Assembly: GCF_030128875.1 (NCBI RefSeq)
Contig: NZ_CP124620.1
Span: 3,286,001-3,350,000, forward strand
Length of the DNA: 64,000 nucleotides
DNA from: Stenotrophomonas sp. BIO128-Bstrain
Lineage (GTDB): Bacteria; Pseudomonadota; Gammaproteobacteria; Xanthomonadales; Xanthomonadaceae
Direction of reading: 5' to 3'
The number at the start of each line of letters is the position of its first letter. Position 1 is the stretch's first letter. Below are positions 46,727-56,837 of this stretch, one piece after another. The notes under the pieces were generated by a model. It saw nothing but the letters and a program-made list of their open reading frames with translations, searched no databases and was not told the origin of the DNA. The translations under genes were made by a program, and so were the position numbers.

Positions 46727-47986
46727 TCAAAGATTCTTGCGCGCCGGGATCAGCAGATTGCCGAACAGCAGGCCGGCCACCAGCGCCATCACCACGTTGA
46801 GCACGGTCATCAGCACGGTCTGGCCGGCGCTCATGTCCTGTTGCTGGACCAGGGTCAACACGCCGCGCAGGCTGGTACTGCCGGGCACCAGCATGATGAT
46901 GCCGGGCAGGCGGATGATCGCGCCCGGGCGCTGCGCCAGCCGACCAAACAGATTGCCTGCGGCGGTGAGCAGCATCGCGGACATGAAAATGCCGGCCGGG
47001 ATGCCCCACGCCTGTCCGGCGAATTTGGAGATCGCATAGCCGGCGACGGCCGCCGCCATCACCCACGGAAAATCGCGACGGTTGGCCTTGAACAGCATCG
47101 CGAACGCGAACGCGGCCAGCAGCAACGCGCCCCATTCGACCCAATCGGCCTGCGGCCGCGAGGCGCGCACCAGCGGCTCCAGCCCGACGATGCCCGACAG
47201 CGTCACTGCGATCACCGCGCCCACTGTCAGCTTCAGAATCGTGGTCACCGCACCGGCAAACCGCGCCGTGCCGGAGACCCAGTGCTGGCTGGCCAGCTCG
47301 TTGACCGCATTGGTCAGCGACATCCCGGGCAGCAGCACCACCAGCGAGGCGATGATCACCGTGTTGAGGTTGAGCGCCCCGATGAAGGAGGCCACCAGGG
47401 TCGCCACCGAGCCGGCCAGCAGCGCCGCCAATGCTTCATTGGCCTCGCGCGTGGCCGGGCGGCGGTCGGTATACATGCCCATGACGCCGATCAGCAGGCC
47501 GATCACGCCTGCGGTGGCGATATCCAGCCACGGCAACTTCCACAGGCCGGCCACGCCTGCCGCGCCCAGGCTGTAGGAAAGAATGGTGCGGATCTTGCCC
47601 CAGCGGCCCGGATCCTTGTCCAGCTGGCGCAGCGCGGTATGGCCCTGCGCGATGCTCATGGTGCCGCTGGCCACCGCATCGGTGATCTGATCGGCGATGC
47701 TGAGTTTATGCAGGTCGTTCTCGCCCGGCGCCAGCCGGATCACGCGGGTGATGTCCGACGAACCGATCGCCTTGGTCGGGTCGCTGAAACTCAGGATCAG
47801 GCCGGTCGGGTTCGACCACGGCTCGCAATCCAGGTCCAGCCGCTGCGCCAGCGCGACCACGGCGGCTTCCAGCCGCTGCGCGGTAGTGCCATAGCTGTGC
47901 AGGCGCCCGGCCATTTCCGAAACGAAGGCCACGCGCTGTGCGTAGGTGGCCGGTGGTGCAACGATGGTGGGGGCGTCGGCAGACAT
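46727..47986 (-). CDS. ThrE-family threonine/serine exporter
   Basis: A 419-residue inner-membrane protein of the ThrE family (PF06738 plus the DUF3815-type half in one chain), known in Corynebacterium to export threonine and serine. The soluble N-terminal part has AQRVAFVSEMAGRLHSYGTTAQRLEAAV in family style, and about ten hydrophobic segments follow from residue 130 on. The last third carries FAGQAWGIPAGIFMSAMLLTAAGN and LPGIIMLVPGSTSLRGV-type sequence typical of the second half. The start at 47986 (MSADAPT) is preferred to the longer Arg-rich frame. It diverges from the mla operon, 160 bp between the starts. The exact substrate is inferred. Confidence 0.85.
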   Translation of the reverse strand: MSADAPTIVAPPATYAQRVAFVSEMAGRLHSYGTTAQRLEAAVVALAQRLDLDCEPWSNPTGLILSFSDPTKAIGSSDITRVIRLAPGENDLHKLSIADQITDAVASGTMSIAQGHTALRQLDKDPGRWGKIRTILSYSLGAAGVAGLWKLPWLDIATAGVIGLLIGVMGMYTDRRPATREANEALAALLAGSVATLVASFIGALNLNTVIIASLVVLLPGMSLTNAVNELASQHWVSGTARFAGAVTTILKLTVGAVIAVTLSGIVGLEPLVRASRPQADWVEWGALLLAAFAFAMLFKANRRDFPWVMAAAVAGYAISKFAGQAWGIPAGIFMSAMLLTAAGNLFGRLAQRPGAIIRLPGIIMLVPGSTSLRGVLTLVQQQDMSAGQTVLMTVLNVVMALVAGLLFGNLLIPARKNL

Positions 47987-48146
47987 GCGGCGTAGTATTA
48001 CCCGAACACGCCCCGGCCTGAAGAATCCCGGTGGCATCGCATCGCGGCATGACGCCCCCGGTGTTGCCGAGCAACGCGTTCAGCCCGGTCCGGCGCATAC
48101 GCGAGCCATGCACCCGGACAGGTTATGCTGCGCGCAGGACGCCTAC

Positions 48147-49259
48147 ATGACCTCAGACCAAGCCCCCCATCTCGAGCAGGATGCCCAAGACCCCGGTCTG
48201 ATCCGGTTGTCTGGTCATTGGACTTTACGCACCGCGCTGGACGCGGCCGAGGTGCTGCGTGGCCTTCCGGAGAAGGTGACCGGTCTGGACGCCAGCGGGA
48301 TCACCCTGCTCGACTCGGCCGGCGTGCTGCAGTTGCTGCGCGTGGCCCACCGCGCCGATCTCGGCGAGGACGCGGTGACGTTCCGCGAGGAGCATCGTGC
48401 GCTGGTCTCCACCATCGAGGAAGTCGCCGACGACCGGCCCAAGGCCAAGCGCGACTTCGGCGTGCTGGCCGCACTGGAACGGCTGGGTGTCAGCGTGCAC
48501 GGCATGGGCCACAACATCGTGGCGCTGGCCAGCTTCCTCGGCGAGAACCTGGTCAAGGGCGCGCGCCTGATCAAGGAACCGCGCCGTTTCCGGCTCACCG
48601 CCACCGTCGCCCAGATGGAACAGGTCGGCCTGGATGCGGTGCCGCTGGTGGCACTGCTGTCGTATCTGGTGGGTGCGGTGATCGCCTTCCTCGGCTCCAC
48701 GATCCTGCGCGACTTCGGCGCCGAGATCTACGTGGTCGAACTGGTCAGCATCGCCTTCCTGCGCGAGTTCGCCGTGCTGTTGACCGCGATCGTGCTGGCC
48801 GGCCGCACCGCCAGTGCGTTCACCGCGCAGATCGGTGCGATGAAGGCGCGCGAAGAAATCGACGCGATGAAGACGCTGGGCCTGGACCCGGTCGATCTGC
48901 TGGTGCTGCCGCGGCTGATCGCCCTGCTGATCACCCTGCCGCTGCTGACCTTCATCGCGATGGTCGCCGGCCTGGCCGGTGGCATCACCGTGGGTGCGTT
49001 CGATCTGGATATCCCGCCGCAGATGTATATCGCGCGGATGCACGACACCATGGAAGTGCGCAACATGCTGGTGGGCCTGTCCAAGGCGCCGGTGTTCGCG
49101 CTGGTGATCGGCCTGATCGGCTGCCTGGAAGGCCTGAAGGTGGAAGGCACCGCGCAGTCGGTCGGCGAGCGCACCACCTCCAGCGTGGTGCAGGCCATTT
49201 CGCTGGTGATCATCCTCGACGCGTTCGCCGCGCTGTGGTTCATGAAGATGGGCTGGTAA
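48147..49259 (+). CDS. mlaE: STAS-MlaE fusion, lipid ABC transporter permease
   Basis: This is the permease of an MCE-type phospholipid transporter that keeps the outer membrane asymmetric. The 370-residue protein has an N-terminal STAS domain of about 100 residues (LDASGITLLDSAGVLQLLRVAH), which in E. coli is a separate protein, MlaB, and then the MlaE permease with five or six membrane segments. The permease shows VGAVIAFLGSTILRDFGAEIYVVELVSIAFLREFA-type sequence and the conserved coupling region KAREEIDAMKTLGLDP. The ATG at 48147 is the first after the divergent spacer. It is the first gene of the operon mlaE-mlaF-mlaD-lipoprotein. Confidence 0.92.
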   Translation: MTSDQAPHLEQDAQDPGLIRLSGHWTLRTALDAAEVLRGLPEKVTGLDASGITLLDSAGVLQLLRVAHRADLGEDAVTFREEHRALVSTIEEVADDRPKAKRDFGVLAALERLGVSVHGMGHNIVALASFLGENLVKGARLIKEPRRFRLTATVAQMEQVGLDAVPLVALLSYLVGAVIAFLGSTILRDFGAEIYVVELVSIAFLREFAVLLTAIVLAGRTASAFTAQIGAMKAREEIDAMKTLGLDPVDLLVLPRLIALLITLPLLTFIAMVAGLAGGITVGAFDLDIPPQMYIARMHDTMEVRNMLVGLSKAPVFALVIGLIGCLEGLKVEGTAQSVGERTTSSVVQAISLVIILDAFAALWFMKMGW

Positions 49260-49262
49260 CCG

Positions 49263-50093
49263 ATGATCACCGACACCGCCCCGGCCCCTGACCGCGACGC
49301 TGCCGCCACCGATGACGGCGAATTGCTGATCCGCGTGCGCGGGCTGACCAACCGTTTCGGTGCGCAGGTGGTACACGACGGGCTGGACCTGGATGTGCGT
49401 CGCGGCGAGATCCTCGGCGTGGTCGGCGGCTCGGGCACCGGCAAATCAGTGTTGATGCGCAGCATCCTCGGCCTGCGCACGCCTGACGATGGTCAGATCG
49501 AGGTGCTCGGCGTCGATGCCCGCTCCAGCGACCCGGCCAACCGCCTGCATATCGAACGCAATACCGGCGTGCTGTTCCAGGATGGTGCACTGTTCTCCTC
49601 GCTGACCGTGGGCGAGAACGTGCAGGTGCCGTTGAAGGAACATCACGGCGAGCTGCCCGAGCGCTGGCATTACGAACTGGCCCTGCTCAAGGTGAAGCTG
49701 GCCGGCCTGCCCGCCGATGCGATCAACAAGCTGCCCTCGCAGCTGTCCGGTGGCATGCGCAAGCGCGCCGGCCTGGCCCGTGCGCTGGCGCTGGATCCAC
49801 CGCTGCTGTTCCTGGACGAACCCACCGCCGGGCTGGACCCGATCGGCGCGGCCGCCTTCGACCGCCTGATCAAGACCCTGCAGGAAGCGCTGGGCCTGAC
49901 TGTCTTCCTGATCACACATGATCTGGACACGCTGTATGCGATCTGTGACCGGGTGGCGGTGCTGGCCGACAAGAAGGTCATCGCCAATGCCCCGCTGCAC
50001 GAGATCGAACAACTGGACCACCCGTGGATCCAGGAGTACTTCCACGGACCGCGCGCGCGTGCTGCGCGCGATGCAAAGCACGAGAGCGAGTAA
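49263..50093 (+). CDS. mlaF: Phospholipid ABC transporter ATPase MlaF
   Basis: MlaF is the ATP-hydrolysing subunit of the MCE-type transporter. The 276-residue protein carries Walker A (GVVGGSGTGKSVLMRSILGL), the ABC signature LSGGMRKRAGLARAL, Walker B LLFLDEPTAGLDP and the switch His in LITHDLDTLY. The C-terminal tail GPRARAARDAKHESE is longer than a plain ABC fold and may dock onto a neighbouring subunit, as known for E. coli MlaF. It starts three bases after the mlaE stop and ends three bases before mlaD. Confidence 0.95.
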   Translation: MITDTAPAPDRDAAATDDGELLIRVRGLTNRFGAQVVHDGLDLDVRRGEILGVVGGSGTGKSVLMRSILGLRTPDDGQIEVLGVDARSSDPANRLHIERNTGVLFQDGALFSSLTVGENVQVPLKEHHGELPERWHYELALLKVKLAGLPADAINKLPSQLSGGMRKRAGLARALALDPPLLFLDEPTAGLDPIGAAAFDRLIKTLQEALGLTVFLITHDLDTLYAICDRVAVLADKKVIANAPLHEIEQLDHPWIQEYFHGPRARAARDAKHESE

Positions 50094-50096
50094 GCC

Positions 50097-51023
50097 ATGG
50101 AAACCAAAGCCAATTACGTCCTGATCGGCGCCTTCACCCTGGTGGTGGGACTGGCGCTGCTGGCCTTCGGCCTGTGGGCCGCCAAGTACTCCTCCGACCG
50201 CACCTGGACGGAATACCGCGTGGTGTTCCGCGAGGCCGTCACCGGCCTGTCGGTGGGCAGCCCGGTGCAGTACAACGGCATCGCGGTCGGCTCGATCACC
50301 GAGTTGAACCTGGTCCCGGACGATCCGCGCCAGGTGGTCGCGCGGATCCGGCTGAACTCCAATACGCCGGTCAAGACCGACACCCGCGCCAAACTGGCGA
50401 TCACCAGCCTGACCGGTCCGTCGATCATCCAGCTCAGTGGCGGCACGCCGCAGTCCGCCGCGCTGACCGCGGTCAACAAGGACCCGGCCCCGATCATCCC
50501 GACCACGCCGTCGGCGCTGCAGAACATCACCGACGTGGCCAACCGCATCGTCGAGCGCATGGACCAGGTGCTGAGCGACCGCAACGTGGCCAGCATCAAC
50601 GCGACCCTGGCCAACCTGGAAACCATCAGCGGCGGCCTGGCCGACCGCGACCAGGGCACCCAGGCGCTGCTGCTCAGCGCGCGCGACGCCGCGCGCAGCC
50701 TGGATGTCACCCTCAAGAGCACCAACGGCACCATCCAGCGCCTGGACAAGAACCTGGTGCAGCAGTTGCCGCCGATCCTGGACAAGCTGGAAACCACGCT
50801 GAGCAAGCTGGATTCGGCCGCCGGAAACGCCGATTCGATCCTTGGCGAGAACCGTGCGGCGATCAACAGCTTCGCCAACGATGGCCTGGCCCAGCTCGGC
50901 CCGACCCTGACCGAGCTGCGCGGCCTGATCCGCGACCTGCGCCGGGTCAGCGACCGCCTGGACAACAACCCGGCACGTTATCTGCTCGGCCGCGACGCAC
51001 CCAAGGAGTTCGAACCCAAATGA
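50097..51023 (+). CDS. mlaD: MCE-domain lipid-binding protein MlaD
   Basis: MlaD forms the periplasmic MCE ring through which lipids pass between the membranes. The 308-residue product has an N-terminal anchor (YVLIGAFTLVVGLALLAFGLW), an MCE domain with FREAVTGLSVGSPVQYNGIAVGSI-type sequence (about 40-120), and a long helical tail (about 140-300) typical of larger MCE proteins such as those of xanthomonads. E. coli MlaD is shorter (about 183 residues). It lies between mlaF and an auxiliary lipoprotein gene, which it overlaps by four bases. Confidence 0.94.
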   Translation: METKANYVLIGAFTLVVGLALLAFGLWAAKYSSDRTWTEYRVVFREAVTGLSVGSPVQYNGIAVGSITELNLVPDDPRQVVARIRLNSNTPVKTDTRAKLAITSLTGPSIIQLSGGTPQSAALTAVNKDPAPIIPTTPSALQNITDVANRIVERMDQVLSDRNVASINATLANLETISGGLADRDQGTQALLLSARDAARSLDVTLKSTNGTIQRLDKNLVQQLPPILDKLETTLSKLDSAAGNADSILGENRAAINSFANDGLAQLGPTLTELRGLIRDLRRVSDRLDNNPARYLLGRDAPKEFEPK

Positions 51024-51679
51024 GCCGCCCGACCTTGTTCCGGCCCCTGCTGCCGATCGCCCTGATCGCCGCGCTTGGCGGCTGCTCGCTGCTGGGCAGC
51101 AACGAGCGCAGCGCGGTGACCATCTATTCGCCCGTGGTCCGCATCCAGGCCGACCCGAGCTGGCCGACCGTCGATTGGCAGCTGGTGCTGGTCAAGCCCA
51201 GCGCCGCGCGCGTGGTCGACAGCCCGCGCATCAACGTGCGCCCGACTCCCTCCGAACTGGAGGTCTACAAGGGCGTGAGCTGGGCCCAGCCGGCCACCGA
51301 CATGCTCGATGACGCGCTGGTGCGCGGTTTCGAGGATTCCGGCCGCATCAACGGGGTGGCCCGGGTCACCACCGGCATCCGGGCCGACTACAAACTGGCC
51401 ATGGACGTGCGCCGCTTCGAAGCCGACTACCGCGGCCAGGCTACGCCGACCGCGCTGATCGAAGTCAACGCCAAGCTGATCCACGTGATCGACCAGCGCG
51501 TGGTCGCCGACCGCACCTTCCGCCAGGAAAACCCGGTCGGCAGCACCGACGTTGCCCAGGTCACCGCCGCGCTGGAACAGGGGCTGCAGACACTGACCAC
51601 GAACGTGGTGGGCTGGACGCTGGTGACCGGCGAGCAGGATCACGCCCGCAGCGCGGTCACCCCTGCCCGGGTGCGTTGA
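51020..51679 (+). CDS. ABC-type transport auxiliary lipoprotein (PqiC/YmbA-like)
   Basis: A 219-residue outer-membrane-type lipoprotein with a signal peptide and lipobox ALGGCSLLG. The body matches the ABC-transport auxiliary family (PF03886), best known from PqiC, which helps lipid transport. Typical elements are DWQLVLVKPSAARVVDSPRINVRP and LDDALVRGFEDSGR, and an IDQRVVADRTFRQENPV stretch near the end. It probably serves as the outer-membrane partner of MlaD here. The usual periplasmic carrier gene mlaC is not in this operon. The ATG overlaps the mlaD stop, and its last 23 bases overlap the convergent alkB gene. Confidence 0.85.
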   Translation: MSRPTLFRPLLPIALIAALGGCSLLGSNERSAVTIYSPVVRIQADPSWPTVDWQLVLVKPSAARVVDSPRINVRPTPSELEVYKGVSWAQPATDMLDDALVRGFEDSGRINGVARVTTGIRADYKLAMDVRRFEADYRGQATPTALIEVNAKLIHVIDQRVVADRTFRQENPVGSTDVAQVTAALEQGLQTLTTNVVGWTLVTGEQDHARSAVTPARVR

Positions 51680-52247
51680 TCCAGCGGAACGTGAGATTCA
51701 GGCGCTCGGCCAGCGGCCGGGCGCTCTTCGGCAGCGAATGCTGGTAATGGCGCTGGGTCTGCCCGCCCATCACCAGCAGATCGCCATGGTCCAGCAGGAC
51801 CTCGGCCTTCTTCGCATGGTCGTCCCGGCGCCGCAGCAGGAACCGCCGCGCCGCGCCCAGACTCAATGACGCGATCACCGGTGCCGGCCCCAGTTCGGGC
51901 TCGTTGTCGCTGTGCCAGCCCATCCCATCATCGCCATCGCGGTAGCGGTTGAGCAGCACGCTGTTGAACGCATGGCCACAGAAGGCCGCCAACTGATCGC
52001 GCAGCGGCAGCAGCGCCGGATGCCAGGGCTGCGGCACGAACTCGGTACCGGAATAGCGGTAGCGCGCGGCCGGGTCGCCCATCCAGCAGCTCAGGCGCGG
52101 GGAATCGACCTGGCGGCCGAACATGCGGATCGTGTGCACCTCCCATGGGACGTCGTCGCGGAGCGTGCGCTGGAGGGTGTCGGCGGCGTCACGGGAGAGC
52201 CAGTGGCGGTGCCAGTGCACCTGGGCGTCGGGGAGGTGGAGATCCAT
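51657..52247 (-). CDS. alkB: AlkB-type 2-oxoglutarate/Fe(II) dioxygenase (DNA repair)
   Basis: AlkB proteins remove alkyl groups from DNA bases oxidatively. The 196-residue product has the iron-binding HxD in GMGWHSDNEPELG, the distal His in HYQHSLPK and the 2-oxoglutarate-binding Arg in RLNLTFRWI. The nucleotide-recognition lid SPRLSCWMGDPAARYRYSG lies before them. It is close in architecture to the AlkB2/AlkB3-like group rather than to E. coli AlkB. The gene converges with, and overlaps by 23 bases, the auxiliary lipoprotein gene. There is no adjacent ada gene. Confidence 0.88.
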   Translation of the reverse strand: MDLHLPDAQVHWHRHWLSRDAADTLQRTLRDDVPWEVHTIRMFGRQVDSPRLSCWMGDPAARYRYSGTEFVPQPWHPALLPLRDQLAAFCGHAFNSVLLNRYRDGDDGMGWHSDNEPELGPAPVIASLSLGAARRFLLRRRDDHAKKAEVLLDHGDLLVMGGQTQRHYQHSLPKSARPLAERLNLTFRWINAPGQG

Positions 52248-52493
52248 GGGGGAACGCTAGCATCCCTTCGCCGGCATGCGCATCTCAGCACCGGCCAGGT
52301 TGATTTGCCCCTTGCCCGCCAAAGATCGAAAATGGATGCCAGCCAGACCGGCATCTTGGAAACCGCAACAAATGGTCATGTTTTGCCTCGGCAGCCCCGC
52401 GAGTAGCCCGGCTACCCCAAAAGTGCCCATGCGAAGCGTCTTTACCGGCTCAGCGGTATGCTCCGTAGTCAAACATGACGCGGGTCTGCAACC

Positions 52494-55322
52494 ATGATGT
52501 GGCGGCTTTCGCGCTATTTTCTCGCAGCTGAACAAGCGATTTCGCGTCACGGCGGAGGGCTGCCGGGACTGTGGTCTGTTGTGTGCCGGTCATTCAAGGT
52601 GATTCGCGCGATGGGACTTAGAGGCTTTTCCTCCCGCCTGCGGCAAGCAAGTGCTTCTCGCAGTCGGGTCGCCCAACCGGCGGAGCATACGTTCCCAGAT
52701 CCTATTCCATTGGCGCAGCTCCAGCAGCGCGTCGGCATCATGGCACACGTCTTCTACCCGGATCTGATCGAGGAGTTCGCCACCTTGCTGGGCAATGTGC
52801 CCGTACCCTTTGAGTTGCTCGTCTCCGTGATGGATGAAGATGCCAAAGCACGCGCAGAACAGCGCTTCGGCTTGCTTTCGCGAGTATCTGCTCTGCATGT
52901 GCGCATCGTGCCGAATCGTGGCCGAGACATTGCGCCCATGCTGGTTACCTTCAGGGATGAGATCCTGAGCCTGGATGTCATTGGCCACATCCATACCAAG
53001 AAGTCGCTGTATACAGGGAGCGAGCAAGAGAGCTGGCGCCACTACCTGTTGACGTCCCTGCTAGGTACCGAGCAACGAGTAGCTTGGATCCTCGGCATGT
53101 TCCAGGCAGAACCGCGTCTGGGGCTGGTTTATCCCGAAAGCTACGAAGGTGTGCCTTTGTGGGCGCACACCTGGCTGAGCAATGCAGAGGTGGGCGAAGC
53201 GTTGGCTGCCCGGCTCGGCATTGTCATCGACCGCAACGCCTACATCGATTTCCCGGCAGGCTCCATGTTCTGGGCACGGGTCGATGCCCTACGCCCGCTG
53301 TTCGAGCTGAATCTGGCTATTGCTGAGTTCCCTGAAGAGAAGGGACAGATCGACGGAACTCTGCAGCATGCCGTGGAGCGGATCTTTGCGACATTGATCC
53401 GACAGCAAAGCTACCTTCTTGGCGTCTTGGCTGGACAGGACACGCCCATGCTCACCAGCGAGGGCCAGCGGAACTGGCTGGATGCCTTCTCGATGCCGGT
53501 CGCAGAGCGCCTCCTCTTTTCTGCTCTCGATGCAGATCTGGTAACAATGGATGTCTTTGATACGTTGGTGACTCGCCCATTCCTGACGCCGCAGGCAGCA
53601 CGGGCTTATCTCTCTTTCCACGTGGCGACGAGGTACGGCGTCCCCGATTTTCACCAGCTTCGGGAGCAGGCTGAAGAACGCGCCAGGCTTTCTTTGGGTC
53701 GCGACCCAACAATTGACGAGATCTATGCGCGCTTCGCTGAGACCCGTTCAGTAGAGAAGCCGAGCCTCCTGCTTGACGTGGAGCTATCGATGGAACGGCG
53801 AATGCTGAGCCCGCGTGATGGCCTAGTAGCGGCAGTGCGATCGCTGAAGGGAAAGCGCTTGGTGGCATTGTCAGACATGTATTTGCCAACGTCGGCGCTC
53901 TTGGGCGTCCTTCCTGCATCCATCTCAGACCTGACGCAAGAATGGTGGGTCTCATGTCAGACAGGCAGGCGCAAAGACGAAATTGCCACCTGGGCAGATA
54001 TTTCTGCACGCGAATCCGTGCCAAAAACCCGGTGGCTGCATGTTGGTGACAATGAGCATGCGGACGTGCAGATGCCACAACTGGCTGGATTGTTGACGCC
54101 CGTGCATGCCCTGCGTGGTTCTGCCCTATTGGACGTAGTGCCAGGCCTACGCCCTCTTCGACATCGGGAAGGCACCCAGGCACCCTGGTCAGAGCAGTTG
54201 TGGCGGGGCCTTGTCGTCAACCAGTTCCAGGCCCGTGGCGATCTGGATCCCGCCAGCATTGCGCCTACCCCCACCTTGGATGCCTATGCAACGGGATATG
54301 CCGTGCTCGGCCCAGTTGTCCTGGACTACTTGGTCTGGGTATCTCGCGTCGCCAAAGAGAGAGGAACCGCAGCCGTGCTGTTTCTCAGCCGAGAAGGGTA
54401 TCTGCTGAAGCGCGCCTGGGATCTGCTTTCCAGCAAGGTGCCTGCCCTCACTGGATTCGACTCGCATTACCTGCTCGTATCCCGCCGGGCCGCTGGCATG
54501 GCCAGCCTCCGAGGCGAAGCCGATTTGCCGCGCCTGTTGCATGGAAGCTACACCGGCCCTCTGATAAACATGGTGTCCTCGCGACTGGGCGAGGAGGCCG
54601 CTGCTGTAGTACGTGGCGCGTTGCGCTCACAGGCTGACAAGGAAATCTACCTGCCCGATATGCTCACAGAAGTTGTCGCGCTTGTTGAGCCTGCGCTGCC
54701 CTCGTTACTGGCCATCGCAGCGCGGGAGCGGGATGACTACCTTGGCTACTGGGAAGAGACCGTCGGCGATCAGCAGGTCCTGATCTCAGACCTCGGTTAC
54801 GCAGGCACCATCCAAACCTACTTGTCCATGATGATCGGCCGCCCCTTGGACGGAGCGTACTTTGCGCTACGCGCGAGTGTGAGCAAACTGGACGGTTTTG
54901 GCTGGGCCGCCGGACGCTATCACGACGGTCGTTCTGCACCAGACAGCACCTCATCGATCTTGAAGCATGACTTGCTGCTAGAGGCACTCCTGGCCGCTCC
55001 GACCGGGCAGTTCTGCGGGTTCCGGAACACTGAGAACGGGCGCGAGGCTCAATTCTCCTCACCGGAACTGTCCGATGACGGGATGGCATCTCTTGCTCAG
55101 GTCCATGAGGGCGCATTGGCTTTCCTGAGCAACACCTGCGCCGCCATTGGCGAGGATGTGGAGCACTTGCAGCTGGAAGGCGCTGGAGTACTAGTGCCCC
55201 TTCAGTGCGTGGCTGATGGCCATTGGTCAGCGGGCTCCTGGCTGGAGGAGCTCGCCACGGATGACAGCTTCACCGGCCGCGGCAGAGTTGCGGCCGGTGT
55301 AGCCGGATCGGTCAGTCGCTGA
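52494..55322 (+). CDS. Large RgpF-HAD protein, probably for surface-polysaccharide synthesis
   Basis: A 942-residue protein with three visible parts. Residues about 78-325 match the rhamnan-synthesis RgpF family ([42 protein letters not shown]). Residues about 345-545 form a HAD-type domain with DVFDT at 353-357, a middle LSDMYLP and [11 protein letters not shown]. The remainder to the end, including [18 protein letters not shown] near 630, resembles the C-terminal region of HAD-linked polysaccharide proteins. It may build or modify a rhamnose-containing glycan fed by the nearby rmlBACD genes. Base composition is clearly lower in GC than the neighbours in many stretches, suggesting transfer. 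There is no good ribosome-binding site at the ATG, so a later start is possible. Confidence 0.75.
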   Translation: MMWRLSRYFLAAEQAISRHGGGLPGLWSVVCRSFKVIRAMGLRGFSSRLRQASASRSRVAQPAEHTFPDPIPLAQLQQRVGIMAHVFYPDLIEEFATLLGNVPVPFELLVSVMDEDAKARAEQRFGLLSRVSALHVRIVPNRGRDIAPMLVTFRDEILSLDVIGHIHTKKSLYTGSEQESWRHYLLTSLLGTEQRVAWILGMFQAEPRLGLVYPESYEGVPLWAHTWLSNAEVGEALAARLGIVIDRNAYIDFPAGSMFWARVDALRPLFELNLAIAEFPEEKGQIDGTLQHAVERIFATLIRQQSYLLGVLAGQDTPMLTSEGQRNWLDAFSMPVAERLLFSALDADLVTMDVFDTLVTRPFLTPQAARAYLSFHVATRYGVPDFHQLREQAEERARLSLGRDPTIDEIYARFAETRSVEKPSLLLDVELSMERRMLSPRDGLVAAVRSLKGKRLVALSDMYLPTSALLGVLPASISDLTQEWWVSCQTGRRKDEIATWADISARESVPKTRWLHVGDNEHADVQMPQLAGLLTPVHALRGSALLDVVPGLRPLRHREGTQAPWSEQLWRGLVVNQFQARGDLDPASIAPTPTLDAYATGYAVLGPVVLDYLVWVSRVAKERGTAAVLFLSREGYLLKRAWDLLSSKVPALTGFDSHYLLVSRRAAGMASLRGEADLPRLLHGSYTGPLINMVSSRLGEEAAAVVRGALRSQADKEIYLPDMLTEVVALVEPALPSLLAIAARERDDYLGYWEETVGDQQVLISDLGYAGTIQTYLSMMIGRPLDGAYFALRASVSKLDGFGWAAGRYHDGRSAPDSTSSILKHDLLLEALLAAPTGQFCGFRNTENGREAQFSSPELSDDGMASLAQVHEGALAFLSNTCAAIGEDVEHLQLEGAGVLVPLQCVADGHWSAGSWLEELATDDSFTGRGRVAAGVAGSVSR

Positions 55323-55941
55323 ACGCCACGCCGGTCTTTTCCTTCAACTCATCCATACCCACGCCCGGAGCCGCCTCGACCAGCACCAGGCCCGTGTCAG
55401 TGACATCGAACACGGCAAGGTCGGTGATGATGCGGTCCACCACGCCGACACCGGTCAGCGGCAGATTGCACTCGGGCAGAATCTTGTGCTCGCCGCTTTT
55501 GGCGGTGTGCTCCATCAGCACCACCACGCGCTGCACGCCGGCGACCAGATCCATCGCCCCGCCCATGCCCTTGACCATCTTGCCCGGCACCATCCAGTTC
55601 GCGAGGTCGCCCTTGTCGGTGACCTGCATCGCGCCGAGGATGGCCAGGTTGATGTGGCCGCCGCGGATCATCGCGAAGCTGTCGTGGCTGCCGAAGTAGC
55701 TGGCGCCCGCGCGTGCGGTCACCGTCTGCTTGCCGGCATTGATCAGGTCGGCGTCGACCTCGGCCTCGGTCGGGAACGGGCCGATGCCGAGCAGGCCATT
55801 TTCGGACTGCAACCAGACATCCACACCGTCGGGAATGTGGTTGGCGACCAGGGTCGGCAGGCCAATACCCAGGTTCACGTAGGCGCCGTCGGTCAGTTCG
55901 CGCGCGGCGCGCTGTGCCATTTCATCGCGGGTCCAGGCCAT
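55312..55941 (-). CDS. scoB: Succinyl-CoA:3-ketoacid CoA-transferase subunit B
   Basis: ScoB and ScoA together transfer CoA between succinyl-CoA and acetoacetate, for use of ketone bodies and poly-3-hydroxybutyrate products. The 209-residue product has [21 protein letters not shown] and the active glutamate E47 in SENGLLGIG, and ends with [29 protein letters not shown] sequence. It starts one base after the end of scoA. The gene ends inside the last 11 bases of the oppositely oriented RgpF-HAD gene. In Xanthomonas this pair also lies next to the xanAB and LPS genes. Confidence 0.95.
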   Translation of the reverse strand: MAWTRDEMAQRAARELTDGAYVNLGIGLPTLVANHIPDGVDVWLQSENGLLGIGPFPTEAEVDADLINAGKQTVTARAGASYFGSHDSFAMIRGGHINLAILGAMQVTDKGDLANWMVPGKMVKGMGGAMDLVAGVQRVVVLMEHTAKSGEHKILPECNLPLTGVGVVDRIITDLAVFDVTDTGLVLVEAAPGVGMDELKEKTGVAFSD

Positions 55942-55942
55942 C

Positions 55943-56677
55943 TCAGTTCGCCTCCTGGCGCACGGTACGCTGTTCGATACGCTTCTCGGGGTGCGGGTTG
56001 TGCACGATGCGGTGCACGTAGATGCCCGGCAGGTGCACCTGGTCCGGGTCGATGCTGCCCACCGGCACCACCTCTTCCACTTCCACGATGCACAGCTTGC
56101 CGGCCATCGCGCAGGCCGGGTTGAAGTTGCGCGCGGTCTTGCGGAACACCAGGTTGCCGGCCTCGTCGGCCTTCCACGCCTTGACCAGCGCGACGTCGGC
56201 GCGCAGCGCGGTCTCCATCACGTAGTGCTTGCCATCGAATTCGCGGGTTTCCTTGCCCTCGGCCACCACCGTGCCGTAGCCGGTTGCGGTGAAGAAGGCC
56301 GGGATGCCGGCACCGCCGGCACGCAGGCGCTCGGCCAGGGTGCCCTGCGGGTTGAACTCCAGCTCCAGCTCACCGGCCAGGTACTGGCGCTCGAATTCCT
56401 TGTTCTCGCCCACGTAGGACGAGATCATTTTCCGGATCTGGCGGGTCGCCAGCAGCTGGCCGAGGCCAAAGCCATCCACGCCCGCATTGTTGGAGATCAC
56501 GGTCAGATCCTTGGCACCGGAATCGCGCAGCGCGGCGATCAGGGCCTCGGGAATACCGCACAGGCCGAACCCGCCGACCGCCAGGGTCTGGCCATCGGCG
56601 ATGGCGCCTTGCAGCGCTTCAGCCGCACTGGCGTACTGCTTTCCACGTCGCCCGGCGTTGTCTGGGGACTTGCTCAT
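55943..56677 (-). CDS. scoA: Succinyl-CoA:3-ketoacid CoA-transferase subunit A
   Basis: Subunit A of the CoA-transferase. The 244-residue product has the nucleotide-binding loop [17 protein letters not shown], the [22 protein letters not shown] motif that marks the SCOT family, and [18 protein letters not shown]. Start at 56677 ([22 protein letters not shown]) gives a slightly longer N-terminus than usual. It diverges from xanA with about 160 bp between them and is co-transcribed with scoB. Confidence 0.95.
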   Translation of the reverse strand: MSKSPDNAGRRGKQYASAAEALQGAIADGQTLAVGGFGLCGIPEALIAALRDSGAKDLTVISNNAGVDGFGLGQLLATRQIRKMISSYVGENKEFERQYLAGELELEFNPQGTLAERLRAGGAGIPAFFTATGYGTVVAEGKETREFDGKHYVMETALRADVALVKAWKADEAGNLVFRKTARNFNPACAMAGKLCIVEVEEVVPVGSIDPDQVHLPGIYVHRIVHNPHPEKRIEQRTVRQEAN

Positions 56678-56837
56678 CTACGCCCTCACCTCGTTGATGT
56701 AAGCGGCCATTGTAGCCATTGCCCGGGGCTTTCCCTGCCCCCGGGCTCCGGCATTGACCCGGCCCGCCCCGGTGAAAACGATTCCCATACACGGCAGCGG
56801 CTAAACTAGTGCGCTGACTGTCAGAAGGACTGAATAG

